A DNA stretch of 64,000 bases from Rhodospirillaceae bacterium MC! (GCA_002632265.1 NQOV01000001.1:65579-129578), one strand, 5' to 3'. Positions 9,722-20,556 are shown, numbered from the stretch's first letter. Program-made: numbers and translations. Notes: generated from the letters alone by a model not told the origin.

Positions 9722-10882
9722 ATGTTAAAAAACTATTTATTTACCTCGGAATCCGTTTCTGAAGGTCATCCAGATAAGGTATGCGATCAAATTTCCGATC
9801 GTATTTTGGATTTATTTCTAGCGAAAAATCCAGAGGCTCGTGTGGCCTGTGAAACTGCAGCTACAACCAATCATGTTACCTTGCTTGGGGAAGTTCGTGC
9901 GAATATTGATAAAGAAGAGATTGATCATGCTGTGCGTGATGTTGTCAAAACAATCGGATACGAACAAGACGGCTTTCATTGGAAGAATCTAAAAATTAAC
10001 AATTTACTTCATGAACAGTCGGCAGATATTGCCGTAGGGGTTGATTCTACAGATACAAAAGAAGAAGGAGCAGGGGATCAAGGGATCATGTTTGGATATG
10101 CTTGTCGTGAAAGCGAAGCGTTAATGCCAGCTCCTATTGCTTATGCTCATGGTATCTTACGCTCACTTGCCGAGGCTCGCCATAGTGATTCTAGTTTAGG
10201 TTTAGAACCTGATGCTAAAAGTCAAGTAACATTAAAATATGAAAATGGTACACCTGTTGGCGTTGAATCTGTTGTGCTTTCAACTCAACATAGAGAAGAT
10301 TTACATAATGATGATTTGGCTAAAATCGTTATTTCGCATATTCAAAAGATTTTACCTCAGGGCTGGATGCCTGCCGAAGATAAATTATTCATTAATCCTA
10401 CAGGTCGTTTTGTGATCGGTGGTCCTGATGGCGATGCAGGATTAACAGGGCGTAAAATTATTGTAGATACATACGGTGGTTCTGCTCCCCATGGCGGTGG
10501 TGCGTTCTCGGGGAAAGATCCTACAAAGGTAGATCGTTCGGCAGCTTACGCAGCTCGCTATTTGGCTAAGAATGTTGTGGCATCAGGTATCGCCGATATT
10601 TGTACGATTCAATTATCATATGCGATTGGTGTGGCTCGTCCTTTAAGTGTGTATGTTAATACCCATGGTACTGGTAAAGTGGATGAGCTGAAAATCGCAA
10701 ATGTATTGCAAGAACTTGTTGATCTTTCGCCACGTGGAATCCGTACTCATTTGAGTTTGAATAAAGCCATTTATTATCCAACTGCCTCATATGGTCATTT
10801 TGGTCGCACAGCAACAGCAGACGGCTTTTTCTCATGGGAAAAAACTGACTTAGTAGATCAGTTGAAATCAGCGTGTAAGTAA
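9722..10882 (+). CDS. metK: S-adenosylmethionine synthetase
   Basis: [51 protein letters not shown] motifs. SD aaggag before a 386-aa ORF. Confidence 0.98.
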   Translation: MLKNYLFTSESVSEGHPDKVCDQISDRILDLFLAKNPEARVACETAATTNHVTLLGEVRANIDKEEIDHAVRDVVKTIGYEQDGFHWKNLKINNLLHEQSADIAVGVDSTDTKEEGAGDQGIMFGYACRESEALMPAPIAYAHGILRSLAEARHSDSSLGLEPDAKSQVTLKYENGTPVGVESVVLSTQHREDLHNDDLAKIVISHIQKILPQGWMPAEDKLFINPTGRFVIGGPDGDAGLTGRKIIVDTYGGSAPHGGGAFSGKDPTKVDRSAAYAARYLAKNVVASGIADICTIQLSYAIGVARPLSVYVNTHGTGKVDELKIANVLQELVDLSPRGIRTHLSLNKAIYYPTASYGHFGRTATADGFFSWEKTDLVDQLKSACK

Positions 10883-10950
10883 GGATTTGAAAAAGTAAGG
10901 ATGTGAATAAGCACTCATGTCTTAAAGACACTGACTGAACACTTTTTTAT
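10879..10950 (+). repeat. Foldback repeat, subfamily A short form, duplicated left terminus
   Basis: GTAAGGATTTGAAAAAGTAAGGATGTGAATAAGCACTCATGTCTTAAAGACACTGACTGAACACTTTTTT. Confidence 0.7.
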
Positions 10951-10986
10951 CATACTTTGAAAATGAATATTTTGTATAATACTTGA

Positions 10987-11028
10987 AAAAATAGAGATTT
11001 AATGGTAAATTCATTAAATCTCTATTTT
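10987..11028 (+). terminator. metK terminator hairpin
   Basis: AAAATAGAGATTTAATG / CATTAAATCTCTATTTT near-perfect inverted repeat followed by a T-rich run. Confidence 0.75.
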
Positions 11029-11064
11029 ATTTTAGATTTTATTTAACTCAAGAAAGAATGTATA

Positions 11065-11829
11065 ATGACGGAATACAACAAGATTAAGCAAAAACAAGAA
11101 GTCATTCATAATGATGACGGTACTATCACAGTAAACGGCGAAAAGCATATTCATGGCGATAAAAAATTTTATGGGCGACGTGGTGGTAGAACCATAGACG
11201 GCTATAGAAAGGAGCTAATGGAGAATTATTTGCCACAATTGGAGTTAAAGCCAAGCGAGTACTCTCAAGACCCTAAGACATGGTTTAATGAGCCTATGGA
11301 TGAATTATGGGTGGAAGTTGGTTGCGGTGGTGGAGAGCATTTAAGTTGGCAGGCTCAAAACAACAAAAATATAGGCATTGTAGGGGCAGAACCGTTTTTG
11401 TTTAGTGTTGGTAGCATGTTAAGGCATTTAAAGGAGCATGAGCCTAAAAATGTACGTTTAATAGCAGATGATATTCGTCCCATGCTTGAATCCTTACCTG
11501 ATCAATCTGTAAGTAGAGTTTTTTTGCTCTTTCCCGATCCATGGCCTAAGGTAAAACATCATCGCCGTAGATTTGTTAATCCCCATAATTTAGATACCAT
11601 TTCAAGAATTCTCAAAAAAGGTGGAGAATTTCGATTTGGGAGTGATCATGCCGAGTTAGTAACATGGACACTCAAACACTTGGAAGAACGCACAGATTTT
11701 AAAATTTCGGTGGATATGACATCCAATGAATGGCGTACAAGGCCCGATGATTGGTGTCCTACACGTTATGAACAAAAGGCCGTTAGTAAAGGAATCCCTT
11801 GTGCTTATTTAATATTTACAAAGATTTAA
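11065..11829 (+). CDS. trmB: tRNA (guanine-N7-)-methyltransferase TrmB
   Basis: YGRRGGR, WVEVGCGGGEHL, VFLLFPDPWPKVKHHRRRFV, TRYEQKA motifs. Confidence 0.94.
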   Translation: MTEYNKIKQKQEVIHNDDGTITVNGEKHIHGDKKFYGRRGGRTIDGYRKELMENYLPQLELKPSEYSQDPKTWFNEPMDELWVEVGCGGGEHLSWQAQNNKNIGIVGAEPFLFSVGSMLRHLKEHEPKNVRLIADDIRPMLESLPDQSVSRVFLLFPDPWPKVKHHRRRFVNPHNLDTISRILKKGGEFRFGSDHAELVTWTLKHLEERTDFKISVDMTSNEWRTRPDDWCPTRYEQKAVSKGIPCAYLIFTKI

Positions 11830-11898
11830 ATTAAAAATACTTTTTTTACTTGCATTGTAGCTTATTTTTTAGTATAGTTATCAACATAAACATTCTAT

Positions 11899-11973
11899 TG
11901 GGGTGTAGCCAAGTGGTAAGGCATCGGTTTTTGATATCGTGTACCGCAGGTTCGAATCCCGCCACCCCAGCCA
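11899..11973 (+). tRNA. tRNA-Gln(TTG)
   Basis: TGGGGTG acceptor pairing with CACCCCA, D arm GCCAAGTGGTAAGGC, anticodon loop TTTTGAT (anticodon TTG), T arm GCAGGTTCGAATCCCGC, encoded CCA. Confidence 0.97.
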
Positions 11974-12037
11974 ATTTTATGTTTATAGCCATATGATTAT
12001 CTAGAATTAGCGATAATTTTATAATCATATATATTAA

Positions 12038-12112
12038 TGGGGTGTAGCCAAGTGGTAAGGCATCGGTTTTTGATATCGTGTACCGCAGGTTCGAATCCCG
12101 CCACCCCAGCCA
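12038..12112 (+). tRNA. tRNA-Gln(TTG), second identical copy
   Basis: Identical 75-nt sequence to 11899-11973, including CCA. Confidence 0.97.
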
Positions 12113-12118
12113 TTAATA

Positions 12119-12171
12119 AAATAAAAAAGATGAATTACTAAATGTTAGTAATTCATCTTTTTTTTATTTTA
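12119..12171 (+). terminator. Terminator after the tRNA-Gln pair
   Basis: AAAAGATGAATTACTAA-ATG-TTAGTAATTCATCTTTTTTTT perfect stem with T tract. Confidence 0.85.
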
Positions 12172-12261
12172 TGGTTAGATCGCAAGTCAAATGCTATTTT
12201 GTCTTGTTTTTTTTATATTCTTTGTGTGTATATGTTATTTTATATTTTTGCAAGTTTTAGT

Positions 12262-12304
12262 TAAAAAAAGAACAAAGATTAAAACAACCTTTGTTCCTTT
12301 TTTT
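12262..12304 (-). terminator. pyk terminator (probably bidirectional)
   Basis: AAAAAAAGAACAAAG...CTTTGTTCCTTTTTTT inverted repeat 3' of pyk on the minus strand. Confidence 0.7.
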
Positions 12305-12345
12305 GAGCTATACTCAAATAAGTAAAACTTATACTATACTATATT

Positions 12346-13782
12346 TTAAATTTCAAAAATATGTAATGTATTAGTTTCGCCTGTAGTACTCATGTGCATA
12401 GAACCAGTAGCACAAACACGATGACCGTGCTCAATTTTATTCAGTTCTAATAATCTAGCAGACGCTTCTTTAATACCATCTTCGAAAGATGAAACTTCTT
12501 TAATTACAATAGCCTCAATACCCCAAGCAATAGAAAGTTGGTTGGCAGTTTTTTCAGATATAGTAGCACAGAAAATTTTCTTTTGGATACGTTGGCGAGC
12601 CACACGTAAAGCAGTCATACCAGAAATAGAGAAAGCGATAATTGCATCAGCACCACGACCACGAGATAATTGTACTGCAGATTTAGCAACATCAGAGCTA
12701 GGACCTTCATCAACATTTAAGAAACGATCATGGAATTTACGTTCTAATTTTTTGATGTGTAGTTCACTAGATTCTACAGATTTAATAATTTTCGCCATAG
12801 TTGTAACTGCTTCAACAGGGAAATCACCCGCAGCAGATTCAGCAGAAAGCATAACCGCATCAGCACCAGAGTTGATAGCTGTAGCAACGTCAGACGCTTC
12901 AGCACGTGTAGCAACTGGCGATGTGATCATTGATTCTAACATTTGAGTAGCAACTACACAAGGTTTAGATTTTTTACGACATAAGCCTAAAATACGACGT
13001 TGAATTACTGGAACTTCTTCAGCAGGAACTTCCACACCTAAATCGCCACGAGCGATCATGATAGCATCTGTTTCTTCAATAATTGCTTCAATATGTTCAA
13101 CCGCAGACGGTTTTTCAATTTTAGAAATAATTTTACAATCTTTACCAGATTTTTGAATAAGCTGACGTAATTCAACCACATCAGACGGCAACTGCACGAA
13201 AGATAAAGCGATCCAATCCACATCTAAATCTAAAGCATAACCAAGATCAACACGATCTTTAGGGGTAAGCGGAGAAGTAGGTAGGATAATATCAGGAACA
13301 TTAACACCTTTACGAGATTTTAAAGTACCACCAACAACAACATCACAAACAGCATGATTATCATCAAAAGATTTTACAACTATTTTCATTTTACCATCAT
13401 CTAATAAAAGTGTAGAACCCACTTTCATAGCTTGGAAAATTTCAGGATGTGGTAAAGAAACACGTTCTTTATTACCTAAAGTATCCACATTTGTATCTAA
13501 TGTAAAAGTCGAACCTGTAGGAAGATGAACGCCTTCTTCAGTTTCGAATTTACCAACACGTATTTTAGGACCTTGAAGATCGGCAAGAATACCAATACGA
13601 CGACCTAATTTAAGACTTAACTTACGAATATTACTTACACGAGTTTCTAATTCTTCTTTAGTTGCATGCGAGCAATTTAAACGAAAAATATTAGCACCTG
13701 CAAGAGCTAGTTTTTCCAACATCTCTGGGCTTTGCGAAGCCGGCCCAACAGTTGCTAAGATTTTTGCATATTTATCCATCAT
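12346..13782 (-). CDS. pyk: Pyruvate kinase
   Basis: KILATVGPAS, FRLNCSHAT, ILADLQGPKIRVG, IISKIEKPSAVEHIEAI, MIARGDLGVEVP, VATQMLESM, SAESAAGDFP. Confidence 0.97.
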   Translation of the reverse strand: MMDKYAKILATVGPASQSPEMLEKLALAGANIFRLNCSHATKEELETRVSNIRKLSLKLGRRIGILADLQGPKIRVGKFETEEGVHLPTGSTFTLDTNVDTLGNKERVSLPHPEIFQAMKVGSTLLLDDGKMKIVVKSFDDNHAVCDVVVGGTLKSRKGVNVPDIILPTSPLTPKDRVDLGYALDLDVDWIALSFVQLPSDVVELRQLIQKSGKDCKIISKIEKPSAVEHIEAIIEETDAIMIARGDLGVEVPAEEVPVIQRRILGLCRKKSKPCVVATQMLESMITSPVATRAEASDVATAINSGADAVMLSAESAAGDFPVEAVTTMAKIIKSVESSELHIKKLERKFHDRFLNVDEGPSSDVAKSAVQLSRGRGADAIIAFSISGMTALRVARQRIQKKIFCATISEKTANQLSIAWGIEAIVIKEVSSFEDGIKEASARLLELNKIEHGHRVCATGSMHMSTTGETNTLHIFEI

Positions 13783-14192
13783 TTTTTTATAATCCCCATT
13801 ATAAATTATTGTTTAATATATTGTATATTCTCTATAGTACAGAGCCTTAAAAACATATCCATATAATTATGTAACATAATTAAATATATACGTATGCGTT
13901 AAGCATATTTAACGCCACATAGCTACTTCGAATCTATACCGTATTAATATACCATATTAGTATGTTTTTTTTCAAGAATTATTTTTAATCAAACTTTAAC
14001 TTACTAATATAGTTAACATAAAACTAGTATTATAAAAAGATTAATAGCAAACTACATTTACTTTATAGACAACTTATTTATCCTGATTGTGTTTTATTAA
14101 TATTTGGAAATTCTTTTTGTAAAACTCTTATATAAGCAGTAAAATTATATGCTTGACAATCCATATAATTCATATATACTTACTAATTATTA

Positions 14193-14254
14193 AAGGATGT
14201 GAAAAAAGCACTCATGTTAGCGTTCTTAAGAATTTTTCCACTCTTTTACTTTTA
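14193..14254 (+). repeat. Foldback repeat, subfamily A short form
   Basis: AAGGATGTGAAAAAAGCACTCATGTTAGCGTTCTTAAGAATTTTTCCACTCTTTTAC. Confidence 0.8.
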
Positions 14255-14284
14255 TTTCTTAATATTAATTTAAAGGAAAACAAT

Positions 14285-15484
14285 ATGAATAAAATTTTAT
14301 TACCTAGTAGTATGATAGCATGCGGCCTTGTGAGCTTGGTGGCTGTACAATCTCATGCGGTAAAACCTCAAACGGTGGAATTTAGTGCGGGAGTGAGTAA
14401 GGATCAATCTATATTATTGCAAAAGAGTATAAATAAGTTATCTGCAAAAGGGGGTGGAGTCCTACATATGAATAAGGGGACGTATACCATAGGGCGAATT
14501 GATTTAAGATCTAATATCCATCTACAAATCGATAAAGGTACTATAATAATTCCGTCATTTAAAAATTTAAAATCGTGGAAAAGTAACACGATCTTTTATT
14601 TAGGTAAAAAGGGTGGAAAAATACAGAATGTTAGTATAGAAGGAGTAGGCGGTAAGTTTATTGTTAAACTGCCTAAATATAAGAAAGGCCTTAGAGTGGC
14701 TATTATTGCCAATGTGGATAATTTTAGCATATCTAACATAGATATATATGATAACTTCACGAAATTTTCGAGCTTGTCCTTTAGTGCATCAGGTACGGAT
14801 AAAGCCCACAGAATCATTCCAAAGCATGGGATAATTAGTAATATTGCCAATTATCATAGTGCTTACGGATACGGCACAGTGCAAATCCAAGGCGGATATG
14901 ATATTAAGTTTAATAATATCTATTCCCAAGGTGGCGTTACGCTAAGAGCGGAAACAGGATACAAAAAGAACAACATAAACCAAACAGGTGGAGTCGATAA
15001 AATCGTGGCTCATAATATTATGTGTGAAGACGGTAGCTCGGCGGTAATGTTTTCGCCACATACTATCAAAAATGGCACAGTCCAAGCGGAAAACATAAAA
15101 GCTAAAAATTGCGGATTTGCCGTTCGTATAGAAAGGGGGTTTATTTCTAAAAAATATGCTAATCCCAATGCAAAAATCGGCTCATTTGCCAAAGGATCAT
15201 ATGTGAAAAATATCGAGGCTACATATGGAACAACAGCCCAATTAAAGCCGAAGAATTTTGTACATGTACCTGATAAGTTATTTCATTTAGTATCGCACAA
15301 GTTAAATCCTGATGGAGAAAGCTATTCCGGTCCATCCATGGCAGGCATTATCAATTCTGCTAGATATAAAGTAGAGATAGAAAATCTTGCAACGCATGGA
15401 TTTTTATATCAAAAGCCTATCGTATATTACAAAAAACCAAACTATAGAAAGTATAAAAAATGGTCATGGAAATCTCCTGATTAG
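14285..15484 (+). CDS. Exported right-handed beta-helix polysaccharide hydrolase/lyase (iota-carrageenase/polygalacturonase-like)
   Basis: The ORF track starts at 14153, but the likely start is ATG 14285 giving signal peptide MNKILLPSSMIACGLVSLVAVQSHA. Beta-helix-like pattern (IDLRSNIHLQIDKGTIIIPSFKN, SAVMFSPHTIKNG, FAVRIERGFIS). Family assignment from motif memory only. Confidence 0.55.
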   Translation: MNKILLPSSMIACGLVSLVAVQSHAVKPQTVEFSAGVSKDQSILLQKSINKLSAKGGGVLHMNKGTYTIGRIDLRSNIHLQIDKGTIIIPSFKNLKSWKSNTIFYLGKKGGKIQNVSIEGVGGKFIVKLPKYKKGLRVAIIANVDNFSISNIDIYDNFTKFSSLSFSASGTDKAHRIIPKHGIISNIANYHSAYGYGTVQIQGGYDIKFNNIYSQGGVTLRAETGYKKNNINQTGGVDKIVAHNIMCEDGSSAVMFSPHTIKNGTVQAENIKAKNCGFAVRIERGFISKKYANPNAKIGSFAKGSYVKNIEATYGTTAQLKPKNFVHVPDKLFHLVSHKLNPDGESYSGPSMAGIINSARYKVEIENLATHGFLYQKPIVYYKKPNYRKYKKWSWKSPD

Positions 15485-15591
15485 CCAGTTAAGATATTTT
15501 TTTCTTGATATTTGCTTTCCTTTATAGTATAGTTATGTATACATACATGTAGTTGTATGTATAACTAATCACTAAATGAGGTATAAATATC

Positions 15592-18012
15592 ATGAAAAAA
15601 ACATTACTCTCTATAGCCATTGGGGGGACACTAGCGGTTTCTCCTGTGGGATTTATTCATAATAGTTTTGCTAATTCTACTAGAGAAGCAAAGCTTATTA
15701 ATAGTATCAATAGTAAAATTAACGAGTTAATAAAGTTAAGCAAAACGGCTCAAACAAAAGGCTATGACATAAAAAGGGAACAAGCTACCATTTTTATGGC
15801 TAGGCAATTTGCAAACTTTGCCAAATACGATTCAGCACATATAAAAGAAAATGCAAAAATTTTTGGCTATTCTTATATATATAAAAAGAGAAATCCTAAA
15901 AGACTCGCTCGAGAGCTACCAACTTATGAGCGAACAGAAATTTTAAAAATGCTTACAACTTCCATTTCTAACATCAATGATGTTATCGCAGGGCGTTCGG
16001 TAAGAAAGCCTGTGAATATGGTAGATTGGAAAAATGTCCGCATGAAAAATGAAGAGTTTTACAATCCCAACGGCAAACCAGTATTTTTATACGATTATTT
16101 CTCAAAAGCCCATGATGCAGAAGATAAACATCCAAATGTTTATAACGATTATGTAGGAGATCTTGCTAATTCTTGGTTTTTATCTTTAAATTTACTTAAA
16201 GAGAATGGCAAATTAGATCTTGAGCATGCTGATAATCTAATTAATTTTGAGAAGAAATTTCCCAATAAAAAAGATCATATTGGATACGTAAATGGCTGGA
16301 AAGGTTTAGGAGCTTTACCCCAATGGATGAGAGATAAATACGGCTTGAAAAATCTAACACATGGCGGAGCACAGTGGACAGCTTATGATATCGATAATCC
16401 GCACATTAGGGACGCATGGAGAAAAACTTTTTCTCTTATCATTCCCAAATTAAAGGGCAAGAATTTTGCTAAATTAAGTTATGTTATCGCCAACGAACCC
16501 CAGTGGACATCCGACGATAAATCATGGTTCAAAGTTAAAAATGGCATTAGTGTTGATACATTAACCAAATTTAGAACATGGCTAAAAAACAAACATCATG
16601 GCAGTATTAAAGATCTTAATAGTTTATGGAAAACATCCTATAAAAGCTTTGATGATATCACAATTAAAATTCCTTTTACTGTAGCCAAAATCCGTGGATC
16701 AGCTAAATTTTATGATTGGTCCCGTTTTAATATGTATCGTGTGGATAATTGGATGAAGTTTTTACATGATAACATCAAAAAACATGACTCAAGAGCAAAC
16801 ACAAGCATAAAAATTCTACCTGAATTAACTGTTGGCGAGTTAGGTGGAAGAGATAATGGTATTAATATTGAAGATCTAACAAATCTAACCGAAATTTCTG
16901 GCCACGATTCCGCTATTCGCACTAAAAATTTTGATAGTAAACATGAAGAATGGCAAAAGAATTATGCTTATTATTGGCGTGAAGTTGCGATGACAAATGA
17001 TCTTTTACGCTCGTTCGCTCCTAATAAAGTTATATTTAATTCGGAATCTCACTTTATTTCCACATCACACTTCCGTAATGCAAAAATGAAGCCTACATAT
17101 GTAAGATCTGCCTATTGGCTATCGGCTATTTTAGGCACAAGTGCAAATACTACATGGTTTTGGGCAAGATACGGCACAGGAGAAATCGAACCCAGAGTAA
17201 TCCATCATCAAGCAGCAAGCGACGCTTATCAAGGTTCGGTAGTGCAAATGCCAAGAGTAGCAAATGAGATCACTCAAACCATGTTCGATTTAAACGCTCA
17301 TTCGCAAGATATTGTAAAATTTCATAAGCAAGAAAAACCCATAAGAGTATTCTATTCGGAAACATCTAATATTAATTATCAAGATCAAATTAATCAAGTC
17401 TTTAATATTTATAAGGGTTTATACTTTGATGGCTCGCCTATAGGTTTTGCTACACAAAACATTCTTAATAAGCATATTGGGAAATTTAGTGAAGTTATTG
17501 TTTATAATACGCCGTCGGTAACCGATGATGAATTTAAAGCTTTACAAAATTATCTTAATCATGGCGGTACAGTCATCACAGATAACGCAAGCTTAAAAGT
17601 CAACGAATATAAACAAGCTCGCAAGGTAAACTTAAAGCAGGCTAGGGGTAAGCTGATTATTGTTAAACATAATACTAAAGAAATCCCAACCATTCGCAAT
17701 CTTGCCTTTAAGATCCTACCAAAAAGCAAAAAGCCAGCCATTACCATTAAGGAAACCAATGCCACTAAAACCAAAGGATGTATATGGCGAGTTGTCAATG
17801 GATCGGATAGACACAACAAGATCGTTACTGTTATTAACGTAGGTAAAACTACCGCACATCTTACTATGATAGATCCCAATAATAGCCCTAAAGCTACCAA
17901 TATTGTTGATATGTTCACAGGTCAAAAACGCACTCAACATATAAATCTAGAACCTGAAAAAGTGTTATTCTTAAATGTAGGAACTAAAAAGCCTTGGGCA
18001 AAGATTAAGTAA
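15592..18012 (+). CDS. Exported clan GH-A glycoside hydrolase (beta-galactosidase/agarase-like)
   Basis: Signal peptide MKKTLLSIAIGGTLAVSPVGFIHNSFA; candidate acid/base NEP (VIANEPQW) and nucleophile NSE (VIFNSESHFIS); WFWARYGTGE; C-terminal trimerisation-like domain. Exact GH family uncertain. Confidence 0.6.
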   Translation: MKKTLLSIAIGGTLAVSPVGFIHNSFANSTREAKLINSINSKINELIKLSKTAQTKGYDIKREQATIFMARQFANFAKYDSAHIKENAKIFGYSYIYKKRNPKRLARELPTYERTEILKMLTTSISNINDVIAGRSVRKPVNMVDWKNVRMKNEEFYNPNGKPVFLYDYFSKAHDAEDKHPNVYNDYVGDLANSWFLSLNLLKENGKLDLEHADNLINFEKKFPNKKDHIGYVNGWKGLGALPQWMRDKYGLKNLTHGGAQWTAYDIDNPHIRDAWRKTFSLIIPKLKGKNFAKLSYVIANEPQWTSDDKSWFKVKNGISVDTLTKFRTWLKNKHHGSIKDLNSLWKTSYKSFDDITIKIPFTVAKIRGSAKFYDWSRFNMYRVDNWMKFLHDNIKKHDSRANTSIKILPELTVGELGGRDNGINIEDLTNLTEISGHDSAIRTKNFDSKHEEWQKNYAYYWREVAMTNDLLRSFAPNKVIFNSESHFISTSHFRNAKMKPTYVRSAYWLSAILGTSANTTWFWARYGTGEIEPRVIHHQAASDAYQGSVVQMPRVANEITQTMFDLNAHSQDIVKFHKQEKPIRVFYSETSNINYQDQINQVFNIYKGLYFDGSPIGFATQNILNKHIGKFSEVIVYNTPSVTDDEFKALQNYLNHGGTVITDNASLKVNEYKQARKVNLKQARGKLIIVKHNTKEIPTIRNLAFKILPKSKKPAITIKETNATKTKGCIWRVVNGSDRHNKIVTVINVGKTTAHLTMIDPNNSPKATNIVDMFTGQKRTQHINLEPEKVLFLNVGTKKPWAKIK

Positions 18013-18055
18013 GGAGCGTGAAAAAGCACTCATTTAGAGCTTTTTCTCTCACCTT
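18009..18055 (+). repeat. Foldback repeat, subfamily A minimal form
   Basis: GTAAGGAGCGTGAAAAAGCACTCATTTAGAGCTTTTTCTCTCACCTT. Confidence 0.8.
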
Positions 18056-18192
18056 AAAGTTCCCCATTCCTTAAAGTTTGGGGTAAACCATAGCTAAAAG
18101 AATAGCTTACGTCAAGATATATAATAAATATATTTCGATGTAAGCTATTATTTATGGTTAGTTGTGTAGGTATTTGTTAAGCAATTAAGCAA

Positions 18193-20031
18193 TTACGCTA
18201 TTTTAACCTTTTCTGTTGTTTTGATGTTGTCTGTTTGTGCGTAATAGCGGATAGCGTGTTCTTTTTGACGGCTTTCACTGAAACATTTTACAGGTCGTAG
18301 ATAGCCGATTACACGAGTTGCATGCCCAACATTTTCGCTTTCGCATTTAATACAGTGTTGTAGCGGATGTTTATGAATGTGGCCACAATCTTCGCAGATA
18401 GTTACAGGCACGTTATAACACCAATAATAACAACCAGTAGCAGAGGCAAGATCTAACATTTTTAGAACTTGTTCTTTATCTAGGAGTTCGTTTAAGTTTA
18501 AATGCAGAGCCGAACCGCCGTCCAGCTTTTCGGTGAATTCATCGCCATGAAGTTGGAATTTTTCTAAAGGAGATACGCTTTCATCTTCCACAGAGTAGAA
18601 ATATGAGTTATAGCATTCACGCTCCACTTGTAAGCCGTCTTCCTCATCCCATTTGGAATTTTTCACGCCTAGATTTTCCGCAGGTACGAATTCCGTATTG
18701 AATTTAAATCCGCTATCTTTAGACGCTTGGCGGTTTTCATCGAATATAGTACCTAAAATGCTATCTACAAACTCTTTATATTTAGTAGCATTTTCTTTAG
18801 TATTAGCACGTGGAGAAATTCCTTTGAACTCACTTGCCTCAACCATGCCATTAATCCCTATGGTTAGGAATTGTTTATCAAGAGTAATGAAATGAGCCTT
18901 GTAGATATTGATTAAGTCATGATCAATATTATCTTGGACTAAAGATCTATAGGCAATTAGGAACTTGTGAACCTTTTGCACTGTTTCTTTAAGATCGATA
19001 TTTTTTTGTATTAATCTGTTTACATTCAAGGTAATAACTTTGATCGAGCCTGTAGCCACACCGCCAGCACCTAGAGAATAGGAAAAATCATTATTATCTA
19101 GCTGATTTTTTAGACGACAACACGAAGAAAGAGAATCCGCACTTGCACTTTGATAAATAAAGAAACTATTGCCTTGACTCATCTCATCGGCTAGGAAGTT
19201 AGCGAATTTTTTATCTCGTACAGATCCTTTACCGTCATTTAGTAATGCAGATGTTACAACAGGGAATGTTAACAACGCACGCTCACGTTCTTTATTAAAC
19301 CATTTCATGAACATTTTTTGCATGATATCTAGATGTTTATATTCTACCTTTTTGGTTTTACCATGGGGGAACATGAAATCGCCAAACATAGATTCATAGT
19401 AATATTCATCAAAAAGCGAAATATTCCAAAATACTGACTGATATCCACGTGCGGCCGCAGGTTGATTTAGTGAATATACCACTTGAGCGAAAGCGTCTTC
19501 GATAATCTCTTGATTGGCTTGAAGATCTGTACCATGATCATCTATAAAGAATTTAGTTAGATACATTAAAAATTCAACCGTAGCCACAGCCCCAGCCAAT
19601 TCGCTGGCGGTGGCGTAGACTAGATTAATGAATCCACCGCAAAAACTATTTAAATGTTTCGGATAGTTAGATGTGCCACCCACATCCTTTAATCCATTTA
19701 GTAAAAACGGATACATATTAATAGATGCACAATAGGATTGTAAGGCGGTTTCATCATGCACATAGATTTCATGATTCTTGATCATACGTAGATATTCTTG
19801 TGCTAGGTTTTCGTCAAACATTTCTGTTAGGCGATCTGTCATTAACGAGCGATTTACTTGGATAATGATATCTTTATTTAATTCCATATGTAATGTGGAA
19901 ATATTTTTGGTGGAAATATTAGAGTTAGCGTCTAGCTTACTTCCTTCGGCAGGATTTGAGGCCTGTCGATAATTTCTGATAAAGTTCTTTTTAGTTTCAA
20001 GTTGTTCTTGAGAAAGTGTTAAAAAAGTCAT
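18193..20031 (-). CDS. nrdD: Anaerobic ribonucleoside-triphosphate reductase (class III), apparently without an ATP-cone
   Basis: ICEDCGHIHKHPLQHCIKCES zinc site, ATRVIGYLRP glycyl-radical-loop-like motif near the C-terminus, adjacent to the activase gene. Confidence 0.9.
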   Translation of the reverse strand: MTFLTLSQEQLETKKNFIRNYRQASNPAEGSKLDANSNISTKNISTLHMELNKDIIIQVNRSLMTDRLTEMFDENLAQEYLRMIKNHEIYVHDETALQSYCASINMYPFLLNGLKDVGGTSNYPKHLNSFCGGFINLVYATASELAGAVATVEFLMYLTKFFIDDHGTDLQANQEIIEDAFAQVVYSLNQPAAARGYQSVFWNISLFDEYYYESMFGDFMFPHGKTKKVEYKHLDIMQKMFMKWFNKERERALLTFPVVTSALLNDGKGSVRDKKFANFLADEMSQGNSFFIYQSASADSLSSCCRLKNQLDNNDFSYSLGAGGVATGSIKVITLNVNRLIQKNIDLKETVQKVHKFLIAYRSLVQDNIDHDLINIYKAHFITLDKQFLTIGINGMVEASEFKGISPRANTKENATKYKEFVDSILGTIFDENRQASKDSGFKFNTEFVPAENLGVKNSKWDEEDGLQVERECYNSYFYSVEDESVSPLEKFQLHGDEFTEKLDGGSALHLNLNELLDKEQVLKMLDLASATGCYYWCYNVPVTICEDCGHIHKHPLQHCIKCESENVGHATRVIGYLRPVKCFSESRQKEHAIRYYAQTDNIKTTEKVKIA

Positions 20032-20032
20032 G

Positions 20033-20530
20033 CTATGCTACTCCCCTTATGTGTTCGCTATTATGTTTCTTTTGGAACATGTATGTAATGTCTCTATCTA
20101 TAATCCCATTTATGATAGAGTAGAAATGTTGATTGGTTGTGATCCTATCAATTCCGCCGTGTTTTTCGCTATATGGATCTGTTTTTATGTAATTTAAATG
20201 TGGTAAAAGCTCTTTATTAATGCTTTTTAAAGTATGAGCAGTATAAAGACAGGTTTTTAATCCCTTATTTTGTACATATTTAAAGAGATTAATTAGGGTT
20301 TTATCATCATTACCATTACCTAAAAAGACCACCGCAGATATACCGATATTTTCTTCTATTATTTCTTCAAGAATTTGAGTGTTAAGATCTTCCCCAATGT
20401 CTTCTCGCAAAAATGCAGAATGGCAACCTTTACAATTAAATTGACAATTACTAATGCTCAATACCAACGATATTTCATTGGGACATTCACTAAATAAAAC
20501 TTGAGTATGATCTCTTAAAAACTTAATCAT
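20033..20530 (-). CDS. nrdG: Anaerobic ribonucleotide reductase activating protein (radical SAM)
   Basis: NCQFNCKGCHSAF gives the CxxxCxxC radical-SAM cluster motif. Start adjusted from 20551 to MIKFLRDH at 20530 so the NrdR boxes lie upstream. Confidence 0.9.
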   Translation of the reverse strand: MIKFLRDHTQVLFSECPNEISLVLSISNCQFNCKGCHSAFLREDIGEDLNTQILEEIIEENIGISAVVFLGNGNDDKTLINLFKYVQNKGLKTCLYTAHTLKSINKELLPHLNYIKTDPYSEKHGGIDRITTNQHFYSIINGIIDRDITYMFQKKHNSEHIRGVA

Positions 20531-20556
20531 TGAAAATATTCCTAGAATCAAGGCTA

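Noticed and set aside
11846-12028. 60-aa minus-strand ORF (contains GVAGFEPAVHDIKNRC)
   Set aside because: It is the antisense reading of the first tRNA-Gln gene, a classic spurious ORF.
14153-14284. 44-aa N-terminal extension of the beta-helix enzyme in the ORF track
   Set aside because: It reads through a foldback repeat copy; the ATG at 14285 gives a clean signal peptide.
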